Part shown: piece by piece, positions 1 through 8,460 of the stretch
How the letters are laid out: each line of letters starts with the position of its first letter
Numbering within the stretch: position 1 is the first letter of the stretch
Assembly: GCA_021738105.1 (NCBI GenBank)
Contig: JAIPCS010000019.1
Location: forward strand, 1-24,722
Length of the DNA stretch: 24,722 bases
Reading direction: 5' to 3'
From: Sulfuritalea sp.
GTDB taxonomy: Bacteria > Pseudomonadota > Gammaproteobacteria > Burkholderiales > Rhodocyclaceae
The notes under the pieces: model-generated
What the model saw: the letters and a program-made list of their open reading frames with translations, nothing else
The model's database searches: none
What the model was told of the DNA's origin: nothing
Program-made: the position numbers and the translations under genes

Positions 1-2
1 GG

Positions 3-1019
3 TCCGCGGATACCCTGATCGTGGTTTTCTCGGTTAGCAAGGGTTTGACTGCCATGGCGCTCAACCTGGCGGCGGAACGCGGCAGGTTTGAATGGGATGC
101 GCCGGTGGCCGAGTATTGGCCGTCCTTTGCACAATGCGGCAAGCAGTCGATTACGGTGCGCCAGTTGTTCAACCATCAGGCCGGCCTTGCTGCCATAAGC
201 CTGCCTCTCACTCTGACGCAGTATTGCGACCCGGCACAACGCCTTTTCATACGCGCGGTGCTGGAGCGGCAGGCACCCGCCACTCCCGTCCGTCAGGCCT
301 ATCACGCTTTGAGCTTTGGCATGTACGCGGATCATTTTTTTGAAATCGTTTGCGGCGAGTCGGTGGCTAGCTATCTGCATCGCGAATGGCTTGACCCCCT
401 TGAGGCGGATATTTTTCTGGGAACACCTGCTGCACAGGACTCTCGTGTGGCCAAGCTTTTTCCGGTTGGAAATGGTGTTCGATTGGGGCATATGTTGTGG
501 GCGGCAGTGCGCGGCGGTAGTACAGAGGCGAATGTCGCCCGGTCGATATTGCGGGGCGGCCTGGCCAAAAAGGCGTTGACCAACCCCTCATCGCCGGACG
601 GAATGGCGGATTACAACCGCGAACCGGTGCGGCGCTGTTTCCTTCCCTGGGCATCGGCCACGGCAACTGCGCGTGGCCTGGCGCGTGCTTATCTACCCTG
701 GTCGCTCGGCGGTGTGTGGCAGGAGCGAACCTGGGTAAGCCCGACAACGATGGCGCAAGTGATCGATCGTCAGTCCTGGAGTGAGCGGGATCAGGTGCTG
801 GGCAAGCCTCTGGGATGGTCGCAGGGTTTTTTGAAGGAAGAGAACGGCGTTTTTTCCCCCAACGCGGAATCATTTGGCCATCCCGGTATTGGCGGGCCAT
901 TGGGCTGGTGTGACCCCAAGGAACAACTCGCCATAGGCTACACGCTTAATCGCAGCGACTGGCGCGTACGCTCACCACGCGCGCTCGCACTTTGTGCCGC
1001 CATTTATCAATGCGTGTAG
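3..1019 (+). CDS. Serine beta-lactamase / esterase family hydrolase (5'-partial)
   Basis: The frame is open from the left edge, so the N-terminus lies outside the window. The visible part starts just before the active-site motif S-V-S-K (SxxK, nucleophile Ser plus general-base Lys). Typical class C beta-lactamase/EstB-like sequence follows: a 'LFNHQAGL' block, a 'YHALSFG' block at the place of the Y-x-N motif, and near the C-terminus 'FGHPGIGG', which occupies the H-x-G position. Family members hydrolyse esters, D-amino-acid peptides or beta-lactams; the substrate cannot be read from the sequence. About 339 residues are visible. It ends with TAG and converges on the LysE-type gene with only 47 bases between. 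The family call is firm and the function is not. Confidence 0.85.
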   Translation, partial: SADTLIVVFSVSKGLTAMALNLAAERGRFEWDAPVAEYWPSFAQCGKQSITVRQLFNHQAGLAAISLPLTLTQYCDPAQRLFIRAVLERQAPATPVRQAYHALSFGMYADHFFEIVCGESVASYLHREWLDPLEADIFLGTPAAQDSRVAKLFPVGNGVRLGHMLWAAVRGGSTEANVARSILRGGLAKKALTNPSSPDGMADYNREPVRRCFLPWASATATARGLARAYLPWSLGGVWQERTWVSPTTMAQVIDRQSWSERDQVLGKPLGWSQGFLKEENGVFSPNAESFGHPGIGGPLGWCDPKEQLAIGYTLNRSDWRVRSPRALALCAAIYQCV

Positions 1020-1066
1020 CGGGTCGGCGAGACTGAGAGCGTCCAGACAGCGTGCGCTACAAGTAC

Positions 1067-1672
1067 CTACCAGGTGGTGACAATGGAGCCGATCAGCAAA
1101 GCTGCCATGAAATAGTTGAATGCCTGGCGGCGCGCTGCCTGTGCAAGAAAGGCCCGGAGCTTTTCGCCCAACAATGCCCACGAGCCCACACAGGGCAGAT
1201 TCACCATGCCAAACAGCAGTGAGGACGCGATCACCACTGCCCAGTTGGCATTGGCGGGAACATAGGCGCTATAAAAGCCGAATACCATCACCCATACCTT
1301 GGGATTAACCCACTGGAACAATGCCGCACCGACGAAGCCCAGCGGTTTGCCTTCAATCTTCAGTGCTTTAGTGTTGGGTTCGCCACTTTGCGAGATTCCC
1401 CATGCCAGATACAGCAGATACCCGGCGCCCAGCCATTTCATGGTCGTGTAAACCCACGGGAAGCTGATGAAAACCTGCTGCAAGCCAAATCCGGCCAGCA
1501 GCAATATCACCACCAGACCGATGCAAACGCCTGCCAGATGACGCAGCGTCGCAACAAAGCCGAAGTTCACTCCCGAGGCCAGCAACATCATGTTGTTGGG
1601 ACCGGGTGTGATCGATGTGACGAAGGCAAACAGCAGCATCGAGACAACTACGCTTGGCGCCAGGACTTCCAT
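1067..1672 (-). CDS. LysE/RhtB-family amino-acid exporter
   Basis: 201 residues, very hydrophobic, the usual length for LysE/RhtB translocators with about six membrane spans. The N-terminal block with 'TSITPGPNN' is the family signature; Gly/Pro-rich spans follow. Family members export amino acids or derivatives from the cytoplasm by proton-coupled antiport. The start ATG has the purine-rich AGAGGTGAG a few bases upstream. It is divergent from a MocR-type regulator 92 bp away, and such pairs commonly make the regulator control the exporter. The substrate is unknown. Confidence 0.88.
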   Translation of the reverse strand: MEVLAPSVVVSMLLFAFVTSITPGPNNMMLLASGVNFGFVATLRHLAGVCIGLVVILLLAGFGLQQVFISFPWVYTTMKWLGAGYLLYLAWGISQSGEPNTKALKIEGKPLGFVGAALFQWVNPKVWVMVFGFYSAYVPANANWAVVIASSLLFGMVNLPCVGSWALLGEKLRAFLAQAARRQAFNYFMAALLIGSIVTTW

Positions 1673-1713
1673 TTCTCACCTCTGTTCAACAGGAGGTTGC
1701 AGCATAAGGTCTG

Positions 1714-1747
1714 ATATCGATACAATCAAAAAATTGTCATAGATACA
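1714..1747. promoter_or_regulatory. Candidate MocR operator in the lysE/mocR divergent promoter
   Basis: The 92-bp divergent intergenic region has two copies of a nonamer, ATCGATACA at 1716-1724 and ATAGATACA at 1739-1747, in direct orientation 23 bp apart (about two helical turns). Between them ACAAT (1722-1726) and ATTGT (1733-1737) form a short inverted repeat. MocR/PdxR-type regulators are known to bind direct repeats in divergent promoters. That this one does so is inference. Confidence 0.5.
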
Positions 1748-1764
1748 TCTCCCGAAATCGTCCA

Positions 1765-3102
1765 ATGCGAGTCAGTCGATACAAAACCCTGGTGGATGGC
1801 TTTGCCCAGCAGATTCATGGCGGGCAACTTCCCGCAGGAACTCGCCTGCCAACACACAGGGAGCTTGCCGCCCGGCACCGGATTGCGTTGGCCACCGCAA
1901 GCCGTGTATATGCCGAGCTGGAACATGCCGGTCTGGTGACCGGGGAGACGGGGCGCGGCACTTTCGTGCGCGATATTGCCAATCCGCCGGGCTACGGCCA
2001 TACGCAAAAACCCTTCGAATCGGGCGGGCTGGATCTGGCATTCAATTACCCGACCACGCCGGGCCATGCCGACATGCTTCGAGCCGCATTGCGAGAGCTA
2101 TCGTCTTCAGGCGAACTGGGATCCTTGATGGCGGCCCAGCCTGCGGTGGGTCGCGCGACGGAAAGAAGATTTGTCGCCGACTATCTGCACACCAAAGGCA
2201 TTCAGGCCGGTGTGGACGACATCGTGCTGGTCGCCGGTGCACAGCAGGGTTTGGCCACCACCGTAATGAGCCTGCTGCGACCGGGTGATGTCGTGGCGGT
2301 GGACGAGTTGACCTACCCCGGTTTTCTCGCTCTCGGAAAACTTCACAAGCTGGACATGCACGCGCTGCGCTGGAACTCGAGGGGGCCGGACATGGACGCG
2401 CTGGAACAACTCTTGCGCAAACGACCGGTCAAGGCGATTTTCTGCATGCCGACACTGCACAACCCGAGCGGACTGGTAATGGAGCTCGAGGTGCGAAAGA
2501 GAATGATCGAACTTGCCAGACACCATGACGTATGGATCATCGAGGACGGCTCATATGCATTCCTGATCGAGAATCCGCCGCCACCCATTGTGACGCTTGC
2601 AGCCGAACGTACCGTCTATGTGTCTGGCCTGAGCAAAATTCTGGGTGGCGGCATCCGCTTCGGATTCATCGTGACGCCGCCAGGTTTGCAAGCGAAGTTC
2701 GAGAAAACCTTGCGGGCCATGGTCTGGAGCAACGCGACACTGATCTCGGCACTTGCCGGGCGCTGGCTGGACGACGGCACGGTGCATCGGCTGGAAGCCG
2801 ACAAGCGTCGTGAAGCCCGGCGGCGACACAAACTGGCAATCAAAAAGCTGGCCGGTCTGGAGTTGGTTGCCAACGAAAACTCGTTCTTCGTCTGGGTCAA
2901 GCTACCGGAAAGCGTTCGGGCTGAGCAGTTGGCGATTTCCCTGTCTCAAAAAGGCATTCATGTGGCAACCTCGGAAGCCTTTGCGGCCTCCGATGTCTAT
3001 CCGCATGCGGTGCGGCTGAGCCTGGGTATCGAATCCATGGAAACGGTGGGCAATGCCCTGGACGTTATTCGTCGTGAAATAGAACTGGCCAGTTGCTTGT
3101 GA
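1765..3102 (+). CDS. MocR-family transcriptional regulator (GntR HTH + aminotransferase-like domain)
   Basis: 445 residues, the normal length for MocR/PdxR proteins. Residues about 1-70 are a GntR winged helix, including 'LPAGTRLPTHRELAARH' and 'GLVTGETGRGTFVRD'. From about residue 95 it has the fold-type I aminotransferase body: 'HNPSG', then 'DGSYAF' (the D-x-x-Y that holds the PLP pyridine ring), and 'SGLSKILGGGIRFGF', whose Lys291 is the expected Schiff-base lysine. The C-terminal 'VRLSLG' carries the carboxylate-binding arginine. All PLP-binding residues appear intact. It probably senses an amino-acid-type ligand and controls the divergent LysE-type exporter. The start at 1765 has only a weak ribosome binding site. 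A small hairpin follows the stop codon. Confidence 0.9.
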   Translation: MRVSRYKTLVDGFAQQIHGGQLPAGTRLPTHRELAARHRIALATASRVYAELEHAGLVTGETGRGTFVRDIANPPGYGHTQKPFESGGLDLAFNYPTTPGHADMLRAALRELSSSGELGSLMAAQPAVGRATERRFVADYLHTKGIQAGVDDIVLVAGAQQGLATTVMSLLRPGDVVAVDELTYPGFLALGKLHKLDMHALRWNSRGPDMDALEQLLRKRPVKAIFCMPTLHNPSGLVMELEVRKRMIELARHHDVWIIEDGSYAFLIENPPPPIVTLAAERTVYVSGLSKILGGGIRFGFIVTPPGLQAKFEKTLRAMVWSNATLISALAGRWLDDGTVHRLEADKRREARRRHKLAIKKLAGLELVANENSFFVWVKLPESVRAEQLAISLSQKGIHVATSEAFAASDVYPHAVRLSLGIESMETVGNALDVIRREIELASCL

Positions 3103-3106
3103 GCCA

Positions 3107-3122
3107 GGCGTTCTAAAACGCC
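3107..3122 (+). terminator. Small hairpin after the MocR gene
   Basis: Perfect 6-bp stem GGCGTT / AACGCC with a CTAA loop, starting 5 bases after the MocR stop codon. No T-run follows, so an intrinsic terminator is possible but weak. It lies between convergent transcripts (MocR and hoxW). Confidence 0.35.
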
Positions 3123-3143
3123 GTATCACCAGCGCCGAATTTT
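3119..3143 (+). repeat. Copy 1 of a ~25-nt dispersed repeat
   Basis: Begins CGCCGTATCACC and ends GCGCCGAATTTT. It matches, with a few changes, five further copies: 18437-18462 and 18541-18566 (identical to each other, opposite orientation), 18619-18643, 20469-20493 and 20499-20524. Consensus: CGCCGTAT-YR-CCA-K-CGCCGA-V-TTTT. All copies are intergenic. Confidence 0.65.
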
Positions 3144-3213
3144 ACGGATCGTGTAAAGGTGATTTCGGCAATGTCCAGGCTTTAAACCTCAGGTCAACTG
3201 CTCCCTTTTTCAA

Positions 3214-3675
3214 TCACGAAGGACCTTCAATCCATTGCGCGGCGCATTCCAGCGCGGCGGTGAGATTGCTGCGGGCAGCCGCTGTGATCTCTTCTCCAAG
3301 TTCAAAGCGCTCGCCGCGTATTGCCAACAGCCAGCAGGGCGGCGGCTCGCCATCGTCGATGTCGGCAAAAACCTTGAGCACGGCTTGCGGGCTCATGGCG
3401 TGGGTGGTGAAACTGGTGTCGCGCGCGGCTTCGATGCGAGTGAGCGAGCAGGGCGTCGGCGAATCGAGACTGGCATCGACAAACAGCACGCGTTGCCGGC
3501 CCTGAAGGTCGAGCGCGTGCTCCACCTGCAACTGAAAATCGGTCAGGCATTCGACGACACCCCATTCGGGGTGCAGCGTCGCAAGCGCAGTGAAGTGCTC
3601 GACGAACAGCGGGCCCAGGGCATCGTCACCCCGGCTGGGATTGCCCCAGCCGAAGACCAGCGTCGGTGCAATCAA
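3214..3675 (-). CDS. hoxW: HoxW, hydrogenase-specific maturation endopeptidase
   Basis: 153 residues. It opens with 'FGWGNPSRGDDALGP', the G-x-G-N-x-x-R-x-D-D-x-x-G motif of HyaD/HybD/HoxW-type proteases; the Asp residues bind the nickel of the precursor. A 'LFVDASLD' block follows. The family removes the C-terminal tail of the [NiFe] large subunit once nickel is in place. The neighbouring HoxH carries such a tail of 34 residues, so HoxH is the expected substrate. Last gene of the hox operon. Its start is a TTG that overlaps the hoxH stop codon (TTGA overlap), which suggests translational coupling. Confidence 0.9.
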   Translation of the reverse strand: MIAPTLVFGWGNPSRGDDALGPLFVEHFTALATLHPEWGVVECLTDFQLQVEHALDLQGRQRVLFVDASLDSPTPCSLTRIEAARDTSFTTHAMSPQAVLKVFADIDDGEPPPCWLLAIRGERFELGEEITAAARSNLTAALECAAQWIEGPS

Positions 3676-5162
3676 ACCACGACTCGCGTCAGTCCGCGAT
3701 GATCGCGCGTGATGTCGTCAATAATTTCACCGTCAGGGCCGATCAGCGCGACTTCAAGCGGCATCTGCCCGAGCGCGTGGGTGGCGCAGGACAGGCAGGG
3801 ATCGAAGGCGCGGATCGCAATCTCGATGTGATTGAGCAGGCCTTCGGTGATCTCGCGGCCATTCAGGTATTTCTTCGCCACCTCGCGTACAGCGGTGTTC
3901 ATCGCCTGGTTGTTGTGGGTGGTGGAAACGATCAGGTTGGCGCGGATGACCTGGTCGTTTTCATCGACGCGATAGTGGTGAATCAGCGTACCGCGCGGCG
4001 CCTCGATGACGCCAACGCCGCGTTCCTGACGCACACCGGTCGCCATCAAGTCGGAGCCGGTAATGTCGTCGTCGTGCAGCAAGTCCTTGATGCTTTCCGC
4101 TGCGTGCAGCATTTCTATCATGCGCGCCCAGTGGTAGCCCAGTGTTGCACCGGTGACGCTGCCACCGTCGAAAGCCAGGAACTCTTCGCGCTCCCTGTCT
4201 GCCAGCGGTGTCGCGATGTTGTCGCACATCACGACCCGTGACAGCGGTCCGACGCGGTAGGAACCCTCTTCGGGTCCCTTTGACTTGAAGAAAGGGAACT
4301 TCATGTAAGACCAGGGTTTGACGTCCTCGGCGATGACGTCCCAATAGCGACCGTAGTCGTAATGGTCGAACAAAATGTTGCCGTCGATATCGCGCGCGCG
4401 CAGGCCGCCGTGGTAAAGATCCATCGCCCCCGCGGGATTTACCAGACACATGCCGGCAGAATCGAAACGGCCGAAGGCGTTGTACTCTGGCAGGTTCTGT
4501 TCGAACAGCTGACGAATCAGGCCAACTGCATCGCGACTCCAGGCCACCATCTGGTAGGCATCCTTGAGCAATTCGGCGCGTTCGCCGGAGCTCAGCGATT
4601 TGTTCACGCCACCCGGTACCGAGCCCGTGCCGTGCACCCGCTTGCCGGCGGTCATGCGGATGACTTCCTGTCCGTATTTTCTGAGCAGCACGCCCTTTTT
4701 GGCGATTTCCGGATGGGCGGCAATGACGCCAACGATGTTGCGTGCGGCGACGTCGGAGCCGAAACCGAACAGCAGGTCGGGCGACGACAAGTGGAAAAAG
4801 TGCAGGGCATGCGATTGCAGGATCTGGCCGTAGTGCATCAGGCGGCGAATTTTCTCTGCCGTTGGCGTCAACTGCTTTACGCCGAGAATCATGTCCAGCG
4901 CTTTCGATGCCGCCAGATGGTGCGACACCGGACAGATGCCGCACAGGCGTTGCACCATGACCGGCACTTCCCAGTACGGCCTGCCTTGAATGAACTTCTC
5001 GAAGCCGCGAAATTCGACGATATGCAGGCGCACCTGATGCACCTTGTTTTCTTCGTCGAGCAGGATCGTTACCTTGCCGTGGCCTTCGACGCGGGAAACA
5101 GGATCAATGGCGACGCGGCGGAGTTTTTCCGGGGAGACGGCGGTTTCAAGTTCGAATTTCAT
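3672..5162 (-). CDS. hoxH: HoxH, large (NiFe) subunit of NAD-reducing hydrogenase
   Basis: 496 residues from the chosen ATG, in line with HoxH. All four nickel-binding cysteines are present: 'RLCGICPVSHH' near the N-terminus (Cys74, Cys77) and 'DPCLSCATH' near the C-terminus (Cys456, Cys459). 'DPVSRVEGHG' carries the conserved glutamate near the active site. After the CATH motif 34 residues remain; known processing is just after that His, so the tail should be cut by HoxW. HoxH oxidises or evolves H2 at the NiFe(CN)2CO site in the cytoplasm, paired with HoxY. An ATG-like start 33 bases upstream was rejected because it lies inside the arm of a long inverted repeat. Confidence 0.97.
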   Translation of the reverse strand: MKFELETAVSPEKLRRVAIDPVSRVEGHGKVTILLDEENKVHQVRLHIVEFRGFEKFIQGRPYWEVPVMVQRLCGICPVSHHLAASKALDMILGVKQLTPTAEKIRRLMHYGQILQSHALHFFHLSSPDLLFGFGSDVAARNIVGVIAAHPEIAKKGVLLRKYGQEVIRMTAGKRVHGTGSVPGGVNKSLSSGERAELLKDAYQMVAWSRDAVGLIRQLFEQNLPEYNAFGRFDSAGMCLVNPAGAMDLYHGGLRARDIDGNILFDHYDYGRYWDVIAEDVKPWSYMKFPFFKSKGPEEGSYRVGPLSRVVMCDNIATPLADREREEFLAFDGGSVTGATLGYHWARMIEMLHAAESIKDLLHDDDITGSDLMATGVRQERGVGVIEAPRGTLIHHYRVDENDQVIRANLIVSTTHNNQAMNTAVREVAKKYLNGREITEGLLNHIEIAIRAFDPCLSCATHALGQMPLEVALIGPDGEIIDDITRDHRGLTRVVV

Positions 5163-5175
5163 GGAAAGCCTTTCA

Positions 5176-5252
5176 CCACAGAGACACAGAGACACAGAGA
5201 AAAAGCAAATGAGATTGGTTTTGCATCTCTCTGTGCCTCTGTGTCTCTGTGG
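5176..5252. repeat. Long inverted repeat between hoxY and hoxH (CACAGAGA type)
   Basis: The arms 5176-5200 and 5228-5252 are 25 bp each, near-perfect, and separated by 27 bp. They are built of the short unit CACAGAGA. The repeat fills almost the whole hoxY-hoxH gap. In the mRNA it would form a long stem ending 13 nt before the hoxH start. Repeats of this wording are scattered in many unrelated bacterial genomes. A sister element of different wording sits at 10093-10171. Confidence 0.85.
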
Positions 5253-5261
5253 TTAGCAGTT

Positions 5262-5831
5262 TTAGTCGTAATGCAACAGGCCGTGCCCGAGATTGGGCGT
5301 GCGGCCGGCGAGCAGGTCGGTCAGCAGTTTCCAGAACGCATCGGCCGGCGGCGGGCAGCCGGGCAGGAAGTAGTCGACCTTCACCACTTCGTGGATCGGA
5401 TGCACCTTGTTCAGCGGCAGGGGCAGTTCCGGGTCGTTCGGAATGCCATGGCTACCCATCAGGTACTCGGTCTGGTACACCTCTTCGAGGATGTCGCGCA
5501 AATCAAGGTGGTTGCGCTGCGCGGGCAGGCCGCCATTGATGGCGCAGGCACCGACGGCGACCAGAATCTTGCAGTTCTTGCGAAACTCGCGCAGCACATG
5601 CACGTTCTCCGCATTGCACAGCCCGCCTTCGATCAGGCCCAGATCGCAGGGTCCGCAGTGCTTGATGTCGGTCAGTGGCGAGCGGTCGAATTCGATGTGA
5701 TCGAGCAGTTTGAGGATGCGTTCGTCGATGTCGAGAAAAGACATGTGGCAGCCGAAGCAGCCCGCGAGACTGGTGGTGGCGACACGCAGTTTTTTAACGG
5801 GAGGTGCCACCGCATTCGTCGGCGTGTTCAT
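5262..5831 (-). CDS. hoxY: HoxY, small subunit of NAD-reducing hydrogenase
   Basis: 189 residues, the short small-subunit form typical of bidirectional hydrogenases; it lacks the extra C-terminal cluster domain of uptake enzymes and has no Tat signal. Cysteines for the proximal [4Fe-4S] cluster are visible: 'AGCFGCH' (Cys25, Cys28), 'GACAINGG' (Cys96) and 'PGCPPP' (Cys159). It passes electrons from HoxH to the HoxFU diaphorase. Its start overlaps the hoxU stop by 4 bases. The downstream gap to hoxH holds the CACAGAGA inverted repeat. Confidence 0.96.
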   Translation of the reverse strand: MNTPTNAVAPPVKKLRVATTSLAGCFGCHMSFLDIDERILKLLDHIEFDRSPLTDIKHCGPCDLGLIEGGLCNAENVHVLREFRKNCKILVAVGACAINGGLPAQRNHLDLRDILEEVYQTEYLMGSHGIPNDPELPLPLNKVHPIHEVVKVDYFLPGCPPPADAFWKLLTDLLAGRTPNLGHGLLHYD

Positions 5832-6619
5832 GGCTTGGTCTCCGATGCCTGCTCGCTGATGGGCGCTTTGTCATACTTGCGTTTGCCAATGGGGATGGCG
5901 AAACCCTTGCGCTTGGGCAGGATCACGCCAACCGGGCAGATACTGGCAGCGCGATCGCTCAGCGCGATATCGGTGTCGCCAAGTTGCCCGGATTCGCTGT
6001 TGATGTGCACCTTGCGCCCGAGGATGCCGCGCCCACCCATGTAGAACACGTTTTTCTTGTCGACTTCGCGCGAGGCGACCACGCACAGCGAGCACATGAT
6101 GCAGCGGTTGAAGTCGAGCAGGATATCCGGGTGCGAGGCGTCGACAGGACGGTCGGGATAGAACATGTCGAAATGCGGCGACATCATCTTCAGCTCGTAG
6201 GCCGTCGCCTGCAGGGTGCAGTTGCCGCTTTTCTCGCAAGAGGGGCAGAAATGGTTGCCCTCGACAAAGAGCATTTGCAGCATGGTGCGACGTTTGTCAT
6301 CGAGCTCGGTTGTGCGGTTCTCGACGGTCATGCCGGGCTGCGCTTCCATGGTACAGCTTGAGCCGAAACGACCATTGACCTTGACAGTGCACAGTTTGCA
6401 CGAGCCGTGCGGTGCGAAGTCCGGGTGCCAGCACAGATGCGGAATGTAGATGCCGCTCTCGGTGGCCGCCTGCATGATGGTCTGGCCCGCGGTGAAGCTT
6501 ATGTCTTCACCATCAAGCTGAAAAATGTTGTCGGTGTTGGTATCGGCCGGCAGGTCGGCCTTGGCCAGCGCTTCGCGCTCGTTGGCCTGCACCGAAATAT
6601 CGTTGTTGCTCGTTTTCAT
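5828..6619 (-). CDS. hoxU: HoxU, iron-sulfur subunit of the hydrogenase diaphorase
   Basis: 263 residues, similar to the N-terminal part of NuoG. Cluster ligands visible in order: a plant-type [2Fe-2S] set (Cys63, Cys74, Cys77, Cys89); the His-containing set 'HFCPSCEKSGNC' (His123, Cys125, Cys128, Cys134); and a [4Fe-4S] set 'CIMCSLC' with a later 'ICPVG' (Cys173, Cys176, Cys179, Cys228). It wires HoxF to HoxY. About 30 N-terminal residues precede the ferredoxin fold and look like a non-conserved extension. Start and stop overlap hoxF and hoxY respectively by 4 bases each. Confidence 0.96.
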   Translation of the reverse strand: MKTSNNDISVQANEREALAKADLPADTNTDNIFQLDGEDISFTAGQTIMQAATESGIYIPHLCWHPDFAPHGSCKLCTVKVNGRFGSSCTMEAQPGMTVENRTTELDDKRRTMLQMLFVEGNHFCPSCEKSGNCTLQATAYELKMMSPHFDMFYPDRPVDASHPDILLDFNRCIMCSLCVVASREVDKKNVFYMGGRGILGRKVHINSESGQLGDTDIALSDRAASICPVGVILPKRKGFAIPIGKRKYDKAPISEQASETKP

Positions 6620-8415
6620 GCGTCTGCCTCGTCGGGAAAATGTGCGGCGGCGTCGTCGCGGCCGGTCATTTGTCGCGCTTGCGACAGCGCGGCATCAAGA
6701 TCAAAAGCCGGCTCGTAGTTGAGCGACATGAGTCGGCGTTCATAGGCCGGGCGAAACTTGTTTAGCGTATCGAACACAGGGTTGGAGGCGGTGTTGCCCA
6801 AACCGCAGTGACTGGCGCCCTGCATCAGTCGATGCAGCTTGAACAGTTCATCAATGTCGTAGGGTGAGCCGTGGCTGTCGGAAATTTTGTCCATCAGATT
6901 TTTTACGAGCGTGGTGCCGACCCGACAGGGAGTGCAAAAGCCGCAGGACTCATGGGCGAAGAAATGAGCAAAATTGCGAGCCACCTCGAACATGTCGCGG
7001 GTTTCGTCGAAAACCATGAAAGCGCCTGCGGTGGGCAAATCTTCGAAGGCGATCTTGCGGTCGAATTCTTCTTCGGCAATGCAGATACCCGATGGACCTG
7101 AAATCTGCACTGCCTGGGAATCGGTGGCACCGCAGTCCTCCAGCACCTGGCGCACGCTGACGCCCCAGGGGTATTCGTAGATGCCGGGCCGCTCGCAATC
7201 ACCGCTGACCGAAAGAATTTTGCTGCCGCTGGATTTTTCCGTGCCGTGCTCGGCGTACCAGGCTCCGCCATGGGTCGCGATGAGGCATGACGCGGCCAGG
7301 GTCTCGACGTTATTGACGGTGGTCGGCTGCTCAAGATAGCCGTGTGTTACCGGGAAGGGCGGGCGGATGCGTGGCCGGCCGGGTTTGCCTTCCAGCGATT
7401 CGATCAACGCGGATTCTTCGCCGCAGATATAGGCGCCGGCACCGAGGTGAATCTCGATGTCGAATTCGAAGCCGCTGTCGAGGATGTTGCTACCCAGCAG
7501 TCCTGCCGAGCGCCGTGTCGCCAGCGCCGAGTTCAGTGGCTCGAGCAGGTAACGATACTCGCCGCGAAGATAGATCAGGCCTTTCTTCGCGCCAACTACC
7601 AGGCCGGCGATGCTCATGCCCTCGAACACCAGATCGGCATAGGAGTTGAGCAGCACGCGGTCCTTGAAAGTGCCCGGCTCGCCTTCGTCCGCATTGCAGA
7701 CCACATAATGTGCCGGGTTGGCTCCGCTACCTGAGGCGTTGCGGCAGGCCTCCCATTTGAGCCCGGTACCGAAGCCGGCGCCACCGCGCCCGCGCAGTTT
7801 TGCGGTCTTGATCTCGGTCAGCGTTTGTTCCGGGCCGCGTTCCAGCGCCGCCTTGAGGGCTTGGCCCGGTTTCAGATCATGGCCCAGCAGAATGTCACGG
7901 CGGCGAATATTGTCCTCGATGGCGAACCACTCCGCTGGCCAGTCCGCCAGCGGAGTCTGGTTGCGGATCAAGCCGACCATTTCGCCCAGGCGTGCCTGTG
8001 TCATGCGTGTGATGGCGCGGTAATTCACCAACAGCGCCGGCCCCTGATCGCACATGCCGGTGCATGACGTTGTGTTTACGCTGACCAGGCCGTCCTCCGA
8101 AAGTCGGCCCGGTTCGAGCCAGAGTTTCTTGCACATCGCGTCCATCATGTCGGTGTTGCCCAGCATGCGGTCGGTGATGTTGTCCGACCAGAGCACGCAG
8201 TATCTTCCGCGCGGCCGGGTGTGGAAGAAACTGTAAAACGAGGCTGTGCCGCTCACCATCGCGCGCGGCCAGCCAACCGCATCAGCGATACGGGTCAGTG
8301 TGGCCGGGGACAGCCAGCCAAGTTCCTCTTGTACCTGGCGCAGAATTTGCATAAGACGGATGCCGTTGCAATTATTGCCGGCAAGAACACGATCGATTGC
8401 ATCAGTTTCAGACAT
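6616..8415 (-). CDS. hoxF: HoxF, NAD/FMN-binding diaphorase subunit (NuoE-NuoF fusion type)
   Basis: 599 residues, as in proteobacterial HoxF where a NuoE-like N-terminal domain is fused to NuoF. Residues about 1-155 are NuoE-like. 'LRGRGGAGFGTGLKWE' (about 207-222) is the FMN-binding loop. 'GAGAYICGEESALIESLEG' (about 325-343) with 'PGRPRIRPPFP' is the NADH site. 'ESCGFCTPCR' (Cys491, 494, 497) with Cys537 holds the [4Fe-4S] cluster. It exchanges electrons between NAD(H) and the hydrogenase. The NuoE-like domain shows Cys73-x4-Asp78 and Cys118-x3-Cys122, so one of the four cysteines of stand-alone NuoE/HoxE is absent. First gene of the operon. AGAGG lies 7 nt before the ATG. Confidence 0.96.
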   Translation of the reverse strand: MSETDAIDRVLAGNNCNGIRLMQILRQVQEELGWLSPATLTRIADAVGWPRAMVSGTASFYSFFHTRPRGRYCVLWSDNITDRMLGNTDMMDAMCKKLWLEPGRLSEDGLVSVNTTSCTGMCDQGPALLVNYRAITRMTQARLGEMVGLIRNQTPLADWPAEWFAIEDNIRRRDILLGHDLKPGQALKAALERGPEQTLTEIKTAKLRGRGGAGFGTGLKWEACRNASGSGANPAHYVVCNADEGEPGTFKDRVLLNSYADLVFEGMSIAGLVVGAKKGLIYLRGEYRYLLEPLNSALATRRSAGLLGSNILDSGFEFDIEIHLGAGAYICGEESALIESLEGKPGRPRIRPPFPVTHGYLEQPTTVNNVETLAASCLIATHGGAWYAEHGTEKSSGSKILSVSGDCERPGIYEYPWGVSVRQVLEDCGATDSQAVQISGPSGICIAEEEFDRKIAFEDLPTAGAFMVFDETRDMFEVARNFAHFFAHESCGFCTPCRVGTTLVKNLMDKISDSHGSPYDIDELFKLHRLMQGASHCGLGNTASNPVFDTLNKFRPAYERRLMSLNYEPAFDLDAALSQARQMTGRDDAAAHFPDEADA

Positions 8416-8460
8416 TGCATTACCTCTTGAACGGTCATTCCTGGCCTTGATGAGGATTCA

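Noticed and set aside
4362..6044. Long plus-strand open frame (560 codons) across hoxH and hoxY
   Set aside because: It lies antisense to hoxH, hoxY and part of hoxU, whose motifs are clear. Composition is that of an antisense shadow in GC-rich DNA.
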